Part shown: piece by piece, positions 35,763 through 45,484 of the stretch
Numbering within the stretch: position 1 is the first letter of the stretch
How the letters are laid out: each line of letters starts with the position of its first letter
Origin: Zestomonas carbonaria
GTDB taxonomy: Bacteria; Pseudomonadota; Gammaproteobacteria; Pseudomonadales; Pseudomonadaceae
Direction of reading: 5' to 3'
DNA length: 64,000 nt
Assembly: GCF_904061905.1 (NCBI RefSeq)
Contig: NZ_CAJFCI010000080.1
Coordinates: forward strand, 62,001 to 126,000
Notes under the pieces: model-generated
What the model saw: only the letters and a program-made list of their open reading frames with translations
What the model was told of the DNA's origin: nothing
Databases searched by the model: none
Translations under genes and position numbers: made by a program

Positions 35763-36455
35763 CTACTTGGCCGGGTTGGGGCCGATGCGCTCACCGTGCT
35801 GCACACGCTCCGGAGCCTTGTGCACCATGGTGTAGGCATAGTCCACGCCCATGCCGTAGGCGCCGGAGTGCTCCTTCACGATCGCCATCACGTCGTCGTA
35901 GGTTTCCTTGCGTGCCCAGTCGCGTTGCCATTCGAGCAGCACCTGCTGCCAGGTCACCGGCACGATGCCGGCCTGGACCATGCGGTCCATGGCGTACTTG
36001 TGCGCCTCGACCGAGGTGCCGCCGGAAGCGTCGGCGACCATGTAGATTTCATAATCGGTGTCGTGCAGGCACGACAACGCGAAGGTGGTGTTGCACACCT
36101 CGGTCCACAGGCCGGAAACGACGATCTTCTTGCGGCCTGCGGCGGCGTTTTTGGCCAGCGCGTCGCGCACGTTCTGGTCGTCCCAGGAGTTCATCGAGGT
36201 GCGCTCGAGGAGTTTGTTCTCGGGGAACACGGCCAGCAGTTCGGGATAGGTGTTGCCGGAGAAACCGTCGGTCTCGACGGTGGTGATGGTGGTGGGGATG
36301 CCGAACGCCTTGGCAGCCTTGGCCAGACCCACGACGTTGTTCTTCAGGACCTGGCGGTCGATCGATTGCACACCGAAGGCCATCTGCGGCTGCTGGTCGA
36401 TGAAGATGACCTGGCTGTTCTGCGGAGTCAGGACTTCAAGGTATTTGCTGGACAT
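35763..36455 (-). CDS. Isochorismatase-like (YcaC-type) hydrolase
   Basis: 230 aa. Cysteine-hydrolase fold: Asp in VIFIDQQPQMAFG, Lys in the KKIVVSGLWTEVCNTTFA segment whose Cys is the nucleophile (WTEVC). This matches the YcaC branch of the isochorismatase superfamily rather than true isochorismatase. Length is typical (about 210-230). It sits between the pirin gene and XapX in an operon whose first gene is divergent from a LysR regulator. Confidence 0.9.
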   Translation of the reverse strand: MSSKYLEVLTPQNSQVIFIDQQPQMAFGVQSIDRQVLKNNVVGLAKAAKAFGIPTTITTVETDGFSGNTYPELLAVFPENKLLERTSMNSWDDQNVRDALAKNAAAGRKKIVVSGLWTEVCNTTFALSCLHDTDYEIYMVADASGGTSVEAHKYAMDRMVQAGIVPVTWQQVLLEWQRDWARKETYDDVMAIVKEHSGAYGMGVDYAYTMVHKAPERVQHGERIGPNPAK

Positions 36456-36609
36456 GGTGACTCTCCTTCAAGGAGTGAGCGGGTTCGAAAGCGGCGACAT
36501 GCCTTGCTGCCTGCGCAGCATTCGGCCCGTCTCGGCAGCTCTGGGAGCCACCGGTCCCGGCCCAGTGCGGGGGATGCCGCGAAATCCCCCGCACCTCGAG
36601 ACTTGTGGC

Positions 36610-37314
36610 TCAGCCGGCTGCGTCCACCAGCACCAGTTCGGCATCCTCGCGAGCCGTGACCCGGATGAGCTCCTCGTCGTGGATCGCGGCGCCATCGCGC
36701 GCCTCCAGCAGCACGCCGTTGACCTCGACCTTGCCCTTGGCTGGCACCAGATAACCGTAGCGCTTGGCATCGGCGAAGCGGTACTCGACCGTCTCTCCGG
36801 CCTTCAGCGTTGCCCCCAGCACCCGTGCGTCGGTACGGATCGGCAACGCGTCTTCATCGCCTTTCGCTCCGCTGGCCAGGGCCACGAAGTGGCCGGAGCG
36901 ATCGCCTTTCGGGAACGGCTTGGAACCCCAGGATGGTGGCTCGCCGCTGCGGTCGGGAAAGATCCAGATCTGGAAGATGCGGGTAATCCCCGGCTCCAGG
37001 TTGTACTCGGAGTGGCGGATGCCAGTGCCCGCGCTCATCACCTGGACGTCGCCCGCTACCGTGCGGCCCTTGTTGCCGAGGTTGTCCTGGTGAGTGATGG
37101 CGCCTTCGCGGACGTAGGTGATGATTTCCATGTCCGCGTGTGGGTGCGGCGGGAAGCCCGAGCCCGGAGCGATGGTGTCGTCGTTCCAGACCCGCAGCGC
37201 GCCCCAATGCACGCGCTTCGGATCATGGTATTCGGCGAAGGAAAAATGGTGCTTGGCATCGAGCCACCCATGGTGGGCACCACCGAGGCTGTCGAAGGAA
37301 CGGCGTTCGATCAT
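36610..37314 (-). CDS. Pirin-family protein
   Basis: 234 aa bicupin of the pirin/YhaK family. The N-terminal cupin has the metal motif FPPHPHADMEIITYVREG and a later GTGIRHSEYN histidine. Bacterial pirins can act as quercetin dioxygenases or redox-sensing regulators. It is first in the operon 37314 to 31243 and starts 176 bp from the divergent LysR gene; that gap is noticeably AT-rich, as expected for a shared regulatory region. Confidence 0.92.
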   Translation of the reverse strand: MIERRSFDSLGGAHHGWLDAKHHFSFAEYHDPKRVHWGALRVWNDDTIAPGSGFPPHPHADMEIITYVREGAITHQDNLGNKGRTVAGDVQVMSAGTGIRHSEYNLEPGITRIFQIWIFPDRSGEPPSWGSKPFPKGDRSGHFVALASGAKGDEDALPIRTDARVLGATLKAGETVEYRFADAKRYGYLVPAKGKVEVNGVLLEARDGAAIHDEELIRVTAREDAELVLVDAAG

Positions 37315-37490
37315 GCTGTTCTCCAGGTCGATTTGGTTTCGATGGAGTCACTATAGGTAGTGGGAATTATATTTAGAATGGAATTGATGGAATTTTATGG
37401 TTTCCTGTTTTTATGTGTTTGTGGTGATTTTCATAAGGATCATGGAGAATCGTACGGAATCAATATGAGGGGATTGTTTCCAGAGCTGCC

Positions 37491-38420
37491 ATGAAAAAGC
37501 TGCCGGATCTCGAAGCGTGGGCGATCTTCGCCAAGGTGGCGGATACGGGCTCTTTCGCCCGGGCCGCGAACGAACTCGGCCTGTCGCAGGCCACCGTCTC
37601 CAAGGCCATCACACGCCTGGAAGGGCGGATGAAGACCATGCTGTTCCATCGCACTTCGCGGCGGATGTCGTTGACGGAGAGTGGCCACGTCGCGCTGGAG
37701 CGTGCTTCTCGCATCCTGGCCGAGGGCGAAGCGGTCGAGGCCGAGGTGACGGAGCAGTCGACCAGCCTGCGCGGGCTCATTCGGGTGACGGCACCGATGT
37801 CGTTTGGTATCTCGCACCTGGCGCCGATACTGCCGGATTTCATGGCGCGCCATCCCGATGTGGTGCTCGACGTCCATTTCAGCGACGAACTGGTCGATCT
37901 GGTTGCCCATGGATTCGACATGGCCCTGCGGATCTCGACCCTGGCCGATTCCAGCCTGTTGGCCCGGCGCCTGTGCACCGTGCGCATTCTGCTTGTCGGC
38001 ACACCAGCCTATTTCGAGCGCCATGGGCGTCCTGGCCACCCACGCGACCTGGCCGGGCATCGGGCACTGCAATACAGCTATTCGCGTGGAGGCAGCAGTT
38101 GGCGTTTCCGGCACAAACGGCATGGCGAGTTCACCCAGGCAATGCCCTCGGCATTGCTGGCCAACAATGCCGAGGCGCTGGAGCCGGCCTTGCGGGCGGG
38201 CCTGGGCATGGCCCTGCAACCCGAGTTCCTGGCCTGGAAGGACCTGCAATCGGGAGTGTTGGAGACGGTGATGGAGGACTGGCAGGTAGAGCCGATCGCA
38301 CTGCACATCGTGACCCCTCCAGGGCGCAGCCGCCCGGTTCGCGTGCAAGCGCTGATCGACTACCTGGCCGAGCGCTTCGCGAGTGCGCCGTGGGCGCAGG
38401 CCGGCGGGAAGCTGGAGTGA
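37491..38420 (+). CDS. LysR-family regulator (DmlR/CrgA-like)
   Basis: 309 aa. N-terminal winged HTH (ADTGSFARAANELGLSQATV) and a C-terminal PBP2-type effector domain. It is divergent from the pirin-led operon and is the obvious candidate to regulate it. I see AT-rich sequence in the divergent region (for example around 37363-37380) but no clean T-N11-A palindrome that I would call an operator. Confidence 0.9.
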   Translation: MKKLPDLEAWAIFAKVADTGSFARAANELGLSQATVSKAITRLEGRMKTMLFHRTSRRMSLTESGHVALERASRILAEGEAVEAEVTEQSTSLRGLIRVTAPMSFGISHLAPILPDFMARHPDVVLDVHFSDELVDLVAHGFDMALRISTLADSSLLARRLCTVRILLVGTPAYFERHGRPGHPRDLAGHRALQYSYSRGGSSWRFRHKRHGEFTQAMPSALLANNAEALEPALRAGLGMALQPEFLAWKDLQSGVLETVMEDWQVEPIALHIVTPPGRSRPVRVQALIDYLAERFASAPWAQAGGKLE

Positions 38421-38649
38421 ATTGCCACCTGGAATGACTCACCTGATCGGGTGTGTGCTCGATGCATTCCCGATACGGTTCAAGCCATATACCAGGCCGC
38501 GTGCGACTTCTATTTCACCTTGGGAGATTCTTTCCCTGCCCTGCGTTCGAACAGTGGCTGGTTGCTGGCCTGGAAGTGTCCTCCTGTGGACCGCACCCGA
38601 TGACGGAGCGGTACCATTGCCGCCGATCAAGTGCGAGCAAGGAGGAAGC

Positions 38650-39348
38650 ATGAGTGCCCTGAACGATTTTCTCGTCACCAGAGTGTTGCCGCTGTCCGGG
38701 GCTGTCTATCGGGATTTCACGGCTTATCTGCGTGACGCGGATGCGTTTTTCGATAGGCAGGGCAGAAGGAATGCACCCTGCCTCAGGTCGGCCCTGTTCG
38801 GGTTGCTGATGGCGGCGATGCTGATGCTGCTCGGCCTGCCCGGGATGAGGCAGGCGGGGATAGATATAAGCAATGAGTTCCTGATCTTCGGGACGGTTCT
38901 CAACTGGATGCTGCTGGTTGTCTATGGCGGAGCCTATTGGCTGGGGGCCAGGGTTCTGAATGGGCGTGGCGGCTTTCTCGCCGTGGTCAATTCGTTCTTC
39001 TTCGTTTCCATTTTCCTGGTTTTCCTCAAGCTGTTCGAGATTCCAACCCGGGCGCTCAAGTTGCGCATGATGGCCGAGAGTTGTGGCGTTGGCGGTGATT
39101 TCGGCGCGAGGGTCACCCAGACCATCGCCGCGGACGGCTCTTTGTTGCTGACCGAGAGCCTCGTGTTGCTGGGATACCTGCTGTTCCTCTACCAGGCCTA
39201 CCGCATGCAGGTGCGCCTGCATGGATTCGGCAGGCTGCGGGGTTTCGTCTCCGCCGTGCTTGGAACCTTGCTGCTGGCCTTCGTTGTCTCGAAGGTTCAG
39301 GAGCCGGCCATACATGCGCTGGTGTGCGGCTACTCGAAAACCGGGTGA
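38650..39348 (+). CDS. Predicted inner-membrane protein (232 aa)
   Basis: 232 aa from the ATG at 38650, which has a strong AAGGAGGA; the frame upstream is open but has no such site. Five or so hydrophobic helices (LRSALFGLLMAAMLMLLGL, FLIFGTVLNWMLLVVYGGAY, SFFFVSIFLVFLKLF, LVLLGYLLFLYQAY, FVSAVLGTLLLAFVVS) alternate with basic loops. The architecture recalls Yip1/DUF-type membrane proteins but I do not recognise a family. It stands alone between the LysR gene and the reductase gene. Confidence 0.75.
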   Translation: MSALNDFLVTRVLPLSGAVYRDFTAYLRDADAFFDRQGRRNAPCLRSALFGLLMAAMLMLLGLPGMRQAGIDISNEFLIFGTVLNWMLLVVYGGAYWLGARVLNGRGGFLAVVNSFFFVSIFLVFLKLFEIPTRALKLRMMAESCGVGGDFGARVTQTIAADGSLLLTESLVLLGYLLFLYQAYRMQVRLHGFGRLRGFVSAVLGTLLLAFVVSKVQEPAIHALVCGYSKTG

Positions 39349-39518
39349 CCCAGTGTTTCATACCTTGTGGGGATCGCTGGTCGGGTTTGTCGGCGACCTG
39401 TCCGGCCTGGGGCGCCAATCTCCTGGCCGGGAGCAAGCGAGAAGCTAAGCTGAGTGCCTGCGACTACATCGAGGGGCCGTGAGGTCCTTCGTTTCCCCGT
39501 GGGTTCGAGGGCATTCAG

Positions 39519-40697
39519 ATGAAACAGACACCCGAGTTCGACATCATCGTCTACGGCGCTTCCGGCTATACCGGCCGACTGGTGGCCGAGTACCTGAGCC
39601 AGGCGTATGGCGGTGATGGCGAGCTGCACTGGGCCATGGCCGGTCGTGATGCCGGCAAGCTGGCCGCCGTGCGCGACGAGATCGGCGCGCCGGCCGACAC
39701 GCCACTGGTGGTCGCGGACACCGGCGATCCCGCCAGCCTGCGAGCGATGGTCGAGAACACCCGTGTGGTCCTGACCACGGTCGGCCCCTACCAGCTTTAT
39801 GGCGAGCCGCTGGTCGCCGCCTGTGCCGAGTCGGGGACCGACTATGTCGACCTGTGCGGCGAGCCGGCCTGGATGCGCAAGATGATCGACGCGTACGACG
39901 AGACCGCGCGCCGCAGCGACGCGCGCATCGTGTTTTCCTGCGGCTTCGATTCGATTCCCTTCGACCTCGGCGTGTTCTTCCTGCAGCAGGCCGCGCGGGA
40001 ACGTTTCGGCGTGCCGCTGTCGCGGATCAAGGGCCGGGTTCGCAAGATGAAGGGCACTTTTTCCGGCGGCACGGCGGCCAGTCTCAAGGCCACCCTGGTT
40101 GCGGCCAAGGCGGACCCCGCCATCCTCCAGTTGCTGACCAATCCCTTCGCCCTGACGCCTGGTTTCAGCGGCCCGGCCCAGCCGCCCGCGGCGACGCCCG
40201 AATACGACGAGGCCCTGGGCAGTTGGGCGGCGCCGTTCATCATGGCGGCCATCAATACCCGCAACGTGCACCGTTCCAATTTCCTCCTGGGCCATGCCTA
40301 TGGCGAGGACTTCGTCTACGACGAAATGCTCCTCACCGGCCCGGGAGAGCAGGGCAAGGCCATCGCCGAAGCGGTGGCTTCCGACCGCTCTCTGGCCAGC
40401 GACAAGGCGCCCAAGCCCGGCGAAGGGCCGAGCAAGGAAGAGCGGGAAAGCGGCTTCTACGACGTGCTGTTCATCGGCGAGACGGCGGACGGCCGGACCC
40501 TCAATGCGAGCGTGGCCGGCCAGCGCGATCCGGGCTACGGCTCCACTTCGCGGATGATTGCCGAGAGCGCCCTGTGCCTGCTGCGCGACGCCACCACCAC
40601 GCCCGGCGGCATCTGGACCACGGCGCCGGCGATGGGCGAGAAGCTGATCCGGCGCCTCACCGAACACGCCGGACTGACCTTCAGGCTGGAGGCGTGA
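39519..40697 (+). CDS. Saccharopine-dehydrogenase-like NAD(P)-binding oxidoreductase
   Basis: 392 aa. N-terminal Rossmann motif IIVYGASGYTGRLVAEYL, then VVLTTVGPYQLYGEPLV and YVDLCGEPAW, characteristic of the saccharopine dehydrogenase-like/trans-acting enoyl reductase family. Members act on keto-, enoyl- or amino-acid substrates; the actual one is open. It ends 6 bp before the DUF2855 gene and the two look like a bicistronic unit closed by a strong terminator at 41835. Confidence 0.88.
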   Translation: MKQTPEFDIIVYGASGYTGRLVAEYLSQAYGGDGELHWAMAGRDAGKLAAVRDEIGAPADTPLVVADTGDPASLRAMVENTRVVLTTVGPYQLYGEPLVAACAESGTDYVDLCGEPAWMRKMIDAYDETARRSDARIVFSCGFDSIPFDLGVFFLQQAARERFGVPLSRIKGRVRKMKGTFSGGTAASLKATLVAAKADPAILQLLTNPFALTPGFSGPAQPPAATPEYDEALGSWAAPFIMAAINTRNVHRSNFLLGHAYGEDFVYDEMLLTGPGEQGKAIAEAVASDRSLASDKAPKPGEGPSKEERESGFYDVLFIGETADGRTLNASVAGQRDPGYGSTSRMIAESALCLLRDATTTPGGIWTTAPAMGEKLIRRLTEHAGLTFRLEA

Positions 40698-40703
40698 GGA
40701 ATC

Positions 40704-41834
40704 ATGGCAACCACGACTTCGCTGGATTTCCTGATCGACCGCGCCGACCTGGCCCGTTGCGAATTCCGGGAGACGACGCTGGACCCGGATGCCCTGGCGC
40801 CGGGCCAGGTGCTGCTCAAGGTCGACCGCTTCGCCTTCACCGCCAACAACATCACCTACGCGGCCATGGGTGATTCCCTGCGCTATTGGCAGTTCTTCCC
40901 GGCGCCGGAGGGCAGGGGGATCATTCCGGTGTGGGGCTTCGCCGAGGTGCAGGCTTCCCGCTGCGAAGGTATCGAGCCGGGCGAGCGTTTCTACGGCTAC
41001 TACCCGATGTCCACCCACCTGGTGGTGGAGCCCAGGCAGGTGAAGGAGGGCAGTTTCGTCGATGGCGCGGAGCACCGGCGGCCACTGCCGATCATCTACA
41101 ACCAGTACCTGCGCTGCTCGCGCGACCCGCTCTACAGTGCCGACAGCGAGGCCTTGCAGATGCTGCTGCGCCCGCTGTTCACCACCTCGTTCCTGCTCGA
41201 CGACTTCTTCGCCGACAACCGCTTCTTCGGCGCCACGCGCCTGGTGCTGACCAGCGCCTCCAGCAAGACGGCCATCGGCATGGCCTACCTGCTGCATCGC
41301 GACCGCGACCAACGCGAGCAGCAGTACGAGATCGTCGGGCTGACCTCGCCGGGCAACCGGGCCTTCGTCGAGGGGCTGGGTTGCTACGACCGGGTGTTCG
41401 GTTACGACCAGGTGGCCGAGCTGGACGCCACGGTTCCCACCGCGACCGTGGACTTCGCCGGCAGCGGCGAACTGCTCGGGCGCCTGCATGCCCATTTCGC
41501 CTCGCAACTGCGTCATGGCTGCCTGGTCGGCGCTTCGCACTGGGACCAGCGCGGCGGGTTGCCGAAGGACCTGCCCGGTCCGGCGCCGCAATTCTTCTTC
41601 GCCCCGGCGCAGGCCGAGAAGCGTTTGCAGGAGTGGGGCGGAGCAGGGTTCCAGCAGCGACTGGCCGAGCGCTGGCAGGCGTTCATCGCCTTCGTCGGGG
41701 CGTGGATGGAGGTCGAGCCGGGCCTGGGGCCGGAGGCGGTCGAGCGTGTGTACCGGGAGGTGCTGGCTGGCCGGACGAGTCCGCAGGCCGGCCATGTCCT
41801 GTCGCTGTCCGAGAGCCCGGGCGCCACGGCATAG
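40704..41834 (+). CDS. DUF2855 family protein
   Basis: 376 aa. The N-terminus (LDPDALAPGQVLLKVDRFAF) resembles the start of medium-chain reductases, and DUF2855 is a divergent MDR-like group of unknown activity. Other landmarks are YYPMSTHLVVEP and TRLVLTSASSKTAIGMAYLL, where the nucleotide fold would be; the GxGxxG is not conserved. Co-transcribed with the saccharopine-dehydrogenase-like gene (6-bp gap). Confidence 0.85.
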   Translation: MATTTSLDFLIDRADLARCEFRETTLDPDALAPGQVLLKVDRFAFTANNITYAAMGDSLRYWQFFPAPEGRGIIPVWGFAEVQASRCEGIEPGERFYGYYPMSTHLVVEPRQVKEGSFVDGAEHRRPLPIIYNQYLRCSRDPLYSADSEALQMLLRPLFTTSFLLDDFFADNRFFGATRLVLTSASSKTAIGMAYLLHRDRDQREQQYEIVGLTSPGNRAFVEGLGCYDRVFGYDQVAELDATVPTATVDFAGSGELLGRLHAHFASQLRHGCLVGASHWDQRGGLPKDLPGPAPQFFFAPAQAEKRLQEWGGAGFQQRLAERWQAFIAFVGAWMEVEPGLGPEAVERVYREVLAGRTSPQAGHVLSLSESPGATA

Positions 41835-41872
41835 ACGGGTTGGCCGGGACCTCTGCCGGCCAACCCGTTTTT
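41835..41872 (+). terminator. Strong rho-independent terminator
   Basis: A 13-bp perfect stem ACGGGTTGGCCGG/CCGGCCAACCCGT with an 8-base loop, followed by TTTT, starts directly after the DUF2855 stop. It ends the two-gene unit. Confidence 0.95.
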
Positions 41873-42014
41873 CCGCAAGCTTTTGACTGAGAGTCAAAGG
41901 TCTTTGGAGGAAAGACCGCTTTTTAGGAAGTTATCCAACCCGCAGACTTCGTGTCCTTTCCAGTTTGCTTCAGCGCCTGGACGCTTCACCTCAACCCACT
42001 CCAAGGAGACCTCC

Positions 42015-42818
42015 ATGAGCATTCCCGATTTCGGTGTCGGCACCTTCCGCCTGCAAGGCCAGGTCGTGATCGACTCGGTCCGCAACGCGCTCGAACTGGG
42101 CTACCGCGCCATCGACACGGCGCAGATCTACGGCAACGAAGCCGAGGTCGGCCAGGCCATCGCCGAGTCCGGCGTGCCGCGTGACGAACTGTTCGTCACC
42201 ACCAAGATCTGGGTCGACAACTATGCGAAGGACAAGCTGGTCCCGAGCCTGCGTGAAAGCCTGGCCAAGCTGCGTACCGACCAGGTCGACCTCACCCTGA
42301 TCCACTGGCCGGCGCCGGGCAAGGGCGTGTCGCTGGAGGAGTTCATGACCGCGCTGGCGGAAGCCAAGGCGCAGGGGCTGACCCGGCAGATCGGCATCTC
42401 CAACTTCAACATCGAGCTGACCCGCCAGGCCATCGCGGTGGTCGGGGAGGGCGAGATCGCCACCAACCAGATCGAGCTGAGCCCGTACCTGCAGAACCGC
42501 AAGCTGGCCGAGTTCCTGCAATCCCAGGGCATCCGCGTCACCTCGTACATGACCCTGGCCTACGGCAAGGTGCTCAAGGACCCGGTGATCGGCGAGATCG
42601 CCGCCAGGCACCGCGCCACGCCGGCCCAGGTGGCCCTGGCCTGGGCGCTGCGACTGGGCTATGCGGTGATCCCGTCGTCGACCAAGCGCGAGAACCTGGC
42701 CAGCAACCTGCTCGCCCGCGACCTGCGCCTGGACGACGAGGACATGGCTCGGATCGCCACGCTGGAGCGCAACGGCCGCGAAGTCAGCCCGGCCGGGTTG
42801 GCGCCGGACTGGGATTGA
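42015..42818 (+). CDS. dkgB: Aldo/keto reductase, DkgB-like
   Basis: 267 aa from the ATG at 42015, with AAGGAG seven bases upstream. The AKR tetrad is visible: Asp and Tyr in AIDTAQIYGNE, Lys in VTTKIW, His in TLIHWP. Length and sequence fit 2,5-diketo-D-gluconate reductase B/methylglyoxal reductase, an NADPH-dependent reductase of small aldehydes and ketones. It stands alone after the terminator at 41835. The physiological substrate is not certain. Confidence 0.88.
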   Translation: MSIPDFGVGTFRLQGQVVIDSVRNALELGYRAIDTAQIYGNEAEVGQAIAESGVPRDELFVTTKIWVDNYAKDKLVPSLRESLAKLRTDQVDLTLIHWPAPGKGVSLEEFMTALAEAKAQGLTRQIGISNFNIELTRQAIAVVGEGEIATNQIELSPYLQNRKLAEFLQSQGIRVTSYMTLAYGKVLKDPVIGEIAARHRATPAQVALAWALRLGYAVIPSSTKRENLASNLLARDLRLDDEDMARIATLERNGREVSPAGLAPDWD

Positions 42819-42980
42819 GGACATCGCGCCGTTGGCACAGGCCGATATCAATCCGGTTGTGAACCGTCCTGGTTCCAGCCAGGGCCTGGGTGAGGGAGCG
42901 GAATCGATCACACACCTTGGTTGCCCGACGAAGGTCGCCTGACGCTGCCACCGCCGGGCGGCATCCCTGCCGCCGTGTCC

Positions 42981-45386
42981 TCAGAAGCCGACGCTGGCCT
43001 GGACGAACAGGGTCCGGGGCTGGCCGAGGTAGATGCCCGCGTTATTGTCGCTGGAGCGGGTGTAGTACTGGTGGTCGAAGATGTTCTTCACCCCGACGCC
43101 GAGCTTGAGGTTGGAGAACCGTTCGCCGAAGTCGTAGGCGCCGCGCAGGTTCCAGGTCACGTAGCCGGGAATGTCGCCGTACTGGCCATCGGCGGTCGGC
43201 TCGGTGATGTAGTCGCCGGTGAAGTTGCCGTTGGCGTCGATCCCGGTGCCGGGGGCGCGCTGGCGTGATTGCGCGTAGCCGTCGAGGTTGTAGGTCCAGC
43301 GGTCGACCTGGTAGCGCAGCCCGAGGTTGGCGACCTGGCGAGAGTAGAACGGCAGGTCGCGGCCCTTGAAGGCGGGGATGTCGCCTTCGTAGGTGGCGCG
43401 GGTGTAGGTCAGGCTGCCGTTCACGCTGAGGCCGGGGAGCAGGTCGTCGAGGTCGTAGTGCCCCGACAGCTCGACGCCCTGGTGCTTGGTGGCGCCAAGG
43501 TTGGTCCAGCCGACGTCGTTGCTGATGTATTGCAGCTCGTCGTCGAAGTCGATGTAGAACAGCGTCAGCTCGCCGCCCCACTGGCCGTCGTTGTAGCGCG
43601 TACCCACTTCGTAGGTCTTGGCCTTTTCCGGTTCCAGGCCGTTGGCGGTGTTGTCGCCGCTGCCGCCCTGGCCGAGCTGGAAGTATTGCAGGCTGCCGAA
43701 CGAGGTCTCGTAGTTGGCGAACAGCTTCCAGGCATCGGAGAGGTGGTACATGACGCTGAGTGCCGGCAGCGGCTCGTTGTAGTCCTTGCTGCGGTGCTTC
43801 TCCTGCACCGGCACGCCGTTGGTGCCCACCACCGGACGGTCGTGCCAGTCGGTGTTGATGCTTTCGAAGCGGATGCCGGGGGTCAGCGTCCAGTTGCCGA
43901 TGTCGATCTTGTCGTCGAGGTAGAAGGCGTTGGCCTCGGTGCCGCCGGTGCGGTCCTGGTAGACGTGGCCATCGGCGCTCGGGCCGGGCGTCGGGGTGGG
44001 CGTGTTGTCGATCAGCGCCAGGCGGCTGGCCTGCTCGCGCATCGCTTCCTTGAGGTAGCGGTAGCCGAGGCCGACCTCGTGGGTGGCGTCGCCGGTGAAG
44101 AAGATCCGCGAGAGGCGCGGCTCGATGCCGAAGGTGTAGTAGTTGCGCGGGAACGAGCCGAGGAAGCGCTGGTCGCGGGTGGCGATGTGGCTGCCACGGA
44201 AGCTGTCGGAGTAGTAGGTGAGTACTTCGAACTGGGTCAGGTCATCGATCTGCCGCAGGTACTTCAACGAGACGTCCTTGCGTCGGCCGCTGAAGTTGTC
44301 CCAGTCGCGGTCGGACTGGTAGGGATCGTCGTCGAACTGCGCCTGGGTCAAGCCGCCGGGCATGTCGGCGCTGGCGTCGTAGTAGTGGAAGTTCAGCGAG
44401 ATGTCGTCCTGCTCGGTCGGCGCCCAGTGGGTCTTGAGCAGCACGTCGTCGATGTCGTTGCCGTTGTTGCTGTCGCGGTAGCCGGCGCCGTTCACTCCGG
44501 AATACAGCAGCGCCACGCCCATGCCGTTGTCGGCGCGGCCGCCGACGAACATGCTGTTGAGGTGCTTCCAGCCGCCGTGGGAGGCGTTCTCCATGGTGGT
44601 GGAGACATCCCCCGAGAAGGTCTCGGGAATCGCCCGGGTGACGAAGTTGACCACGCCACCGACGTTCTGCGGGCCGTAGCGCACCGAGCCGGCGCCACGC
44701 ACCACGTCGATGCTGTCGAGGTTGCCCAGGGAGATCGGCGACATCGACAACTGCGGCTGGCCATAGGGCGCGAAGGCCGCGGGCACGCCGTCGATCAGCA
44801 CGGTCGAGCGCGGCGACAGGCGCGAGGTGAGGCCGCGCACGCCGAAGTTCAGGGAGATGTCGCTGCCGCCGGTGCCGTTGGATTCCTGCACCTGCACGCC
44901 GGGGACGGTGCGCAGGGCGTCGCGCACGTTGACCGCGCCTTTCTCGATCATGGCTTCCCGGCGGACCACGGTGCGTGCGCCGGGATGGTTCTGCACCACC
45001 TGCTCATCGGCGGTGCCGAGCCAGTCGCCGACCACCGACACGTTGGTCGGGGCGAGTTCCAGGGCGCCGCTGGTGGCTTGCGTCCGGCGCAGGATCACCG
45101 AGCCGTCGACGGTCTCGTAGTCCAGGCCGCTGCCTTGCAGCAGGAGGTTCAGGGCCTGCTGCGGCGAGAGGTCGCCGGTCACCGCCGGCGCCTGCTTGCC
45201 GTCGACCAGCTCAGGGGTGAAGAACAGTTGCAGGGAGGTCTGTTGGCCCAACTGGCTGAGGGCGGCCGCCAGCGGTTGCGCGGGGATGTCGATGGGCTCG
45301 GCGTGGGCCATGCCGATGGCCAGGGCGAGGCTCAGCGGGAGCCAGCGCCGCAGGGAAGAACGAGGAAACTGCTTGGTGGTGTTCAC
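42981..45386 (-). CDS. TonB-dependent receptor, FecA-like with STN signalling domain
   Basis: 801 aa from a GTG at 45386 giving a compact signal peptide (WLPLSLALAIGMAHA); a GTG at 45428 is an alternative. The mature N-terminus is an STN signalling domain (IDIPAQPLAAALSQLGQQTS), followed by a plug domain (RDALRTVPGVQVQESN, VLIDGVPAAFAPYGQP) and a 22-strand barrel ending FVQASVGF. It takes up a ferric siderophore or citrate-type chelate and signals through FecR to FecI. It lies next to fecR and fecI genes in the standard order, so it is a classic cell-surface-signalling iron cell. The ligand is not readable. Confidence 0.92.
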   Translation of the reverse strand: MNTTKQFPRSSLRRWLPLSLALAIGMAHAEPIDIPAQPLAAALSQLGQQTSLQLFFTPELVDGKQAPAVTGDLSPQQALNLLLQGSGLDYETVDGSVILRRTQATSGALELAPTNVSVVGDWLGTADEQVVQNHPGARTVVRREAMIEKGAVNVRDALRTVPGVQVQESNGTGGSDISLNFGVRGLTSRLSPRSTVLIDGVPAAFAPYGQPQLSMSPISLGNLDSIDVVRGAGSVRYGPQNVGGVVNFVTRAIPETFSGDVSTTMENASHGGWKHLNSMFVGGRADNGMGVALLYSGVNGAGYRDSNNGNDIDDVLLKTHWAPTEQDDISLNFHYYDASADMPGGLTQAQFDDDPYQSDRDWDNFSGRRKDVSLKYLRQIDDLTQFEVLTYYSDSFRGSHIATRDQRFLGSFPRNYYTFGIEPRLSRIFFTGDATHEVGLGYRYLKEAMREQASRLALIDNTPTPTPGPSADGHVYQDRTGGTEANAFYLDDKIDIGNWTLTPGIRFESINTDWHDRPVVGTNGVPVQEKHRSKDYNEPLPALSVMYHLSDAWKLFANYETSFGSLQYFQLGQGGSGDNTANGLEPEKAKTYEVGTRYNDGQWGGELTLFYIDFDDELQYISNDVGWTNLGATKHQGVELSGHYDLDDLLPGLSVNGSLTYTRATYEGDIPAFKGRDLPFYSRQVANLGLRYQVDRWTYNLDGYAQSRQRAPGTGIDANGNFTGDYITEPTADGQYGDIPGYVTWNLRGAYDFGERFSNLKLGVGVKNIFDHQYYTRSSDNNAGIYLGQPRTLFVQASVGF

Positions 45387-45484
45387 GTAGGTTGTCGTCC
45401 TGATGATCCCGTAAGAAAGCCCCGCCACCGGGGTGGTGAAGCACGGTCGGAGAAGAGGACGAACGGCGGAAAAAAATCCTGAAT

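Noticed and set aside
39330..41897. Very long open frame on the minus strand opposite the reductase and DUF2855 genes (about 855 codons)
   Set aside because: It is the antisense of two well-supported genes, lacks any recognisable domain and has the low-complexity Gly/Arg/His composition typical of shadow frames in GC-rich DNA.
43269..45482. Long plus-strand frame opposite the TonB receptor gene (about 737 codons)
   Set aside because: Antisense of a receptor with STN, plug and barrel domains; no domain of its own and Val/Gly/Ala-rich shadow composition.
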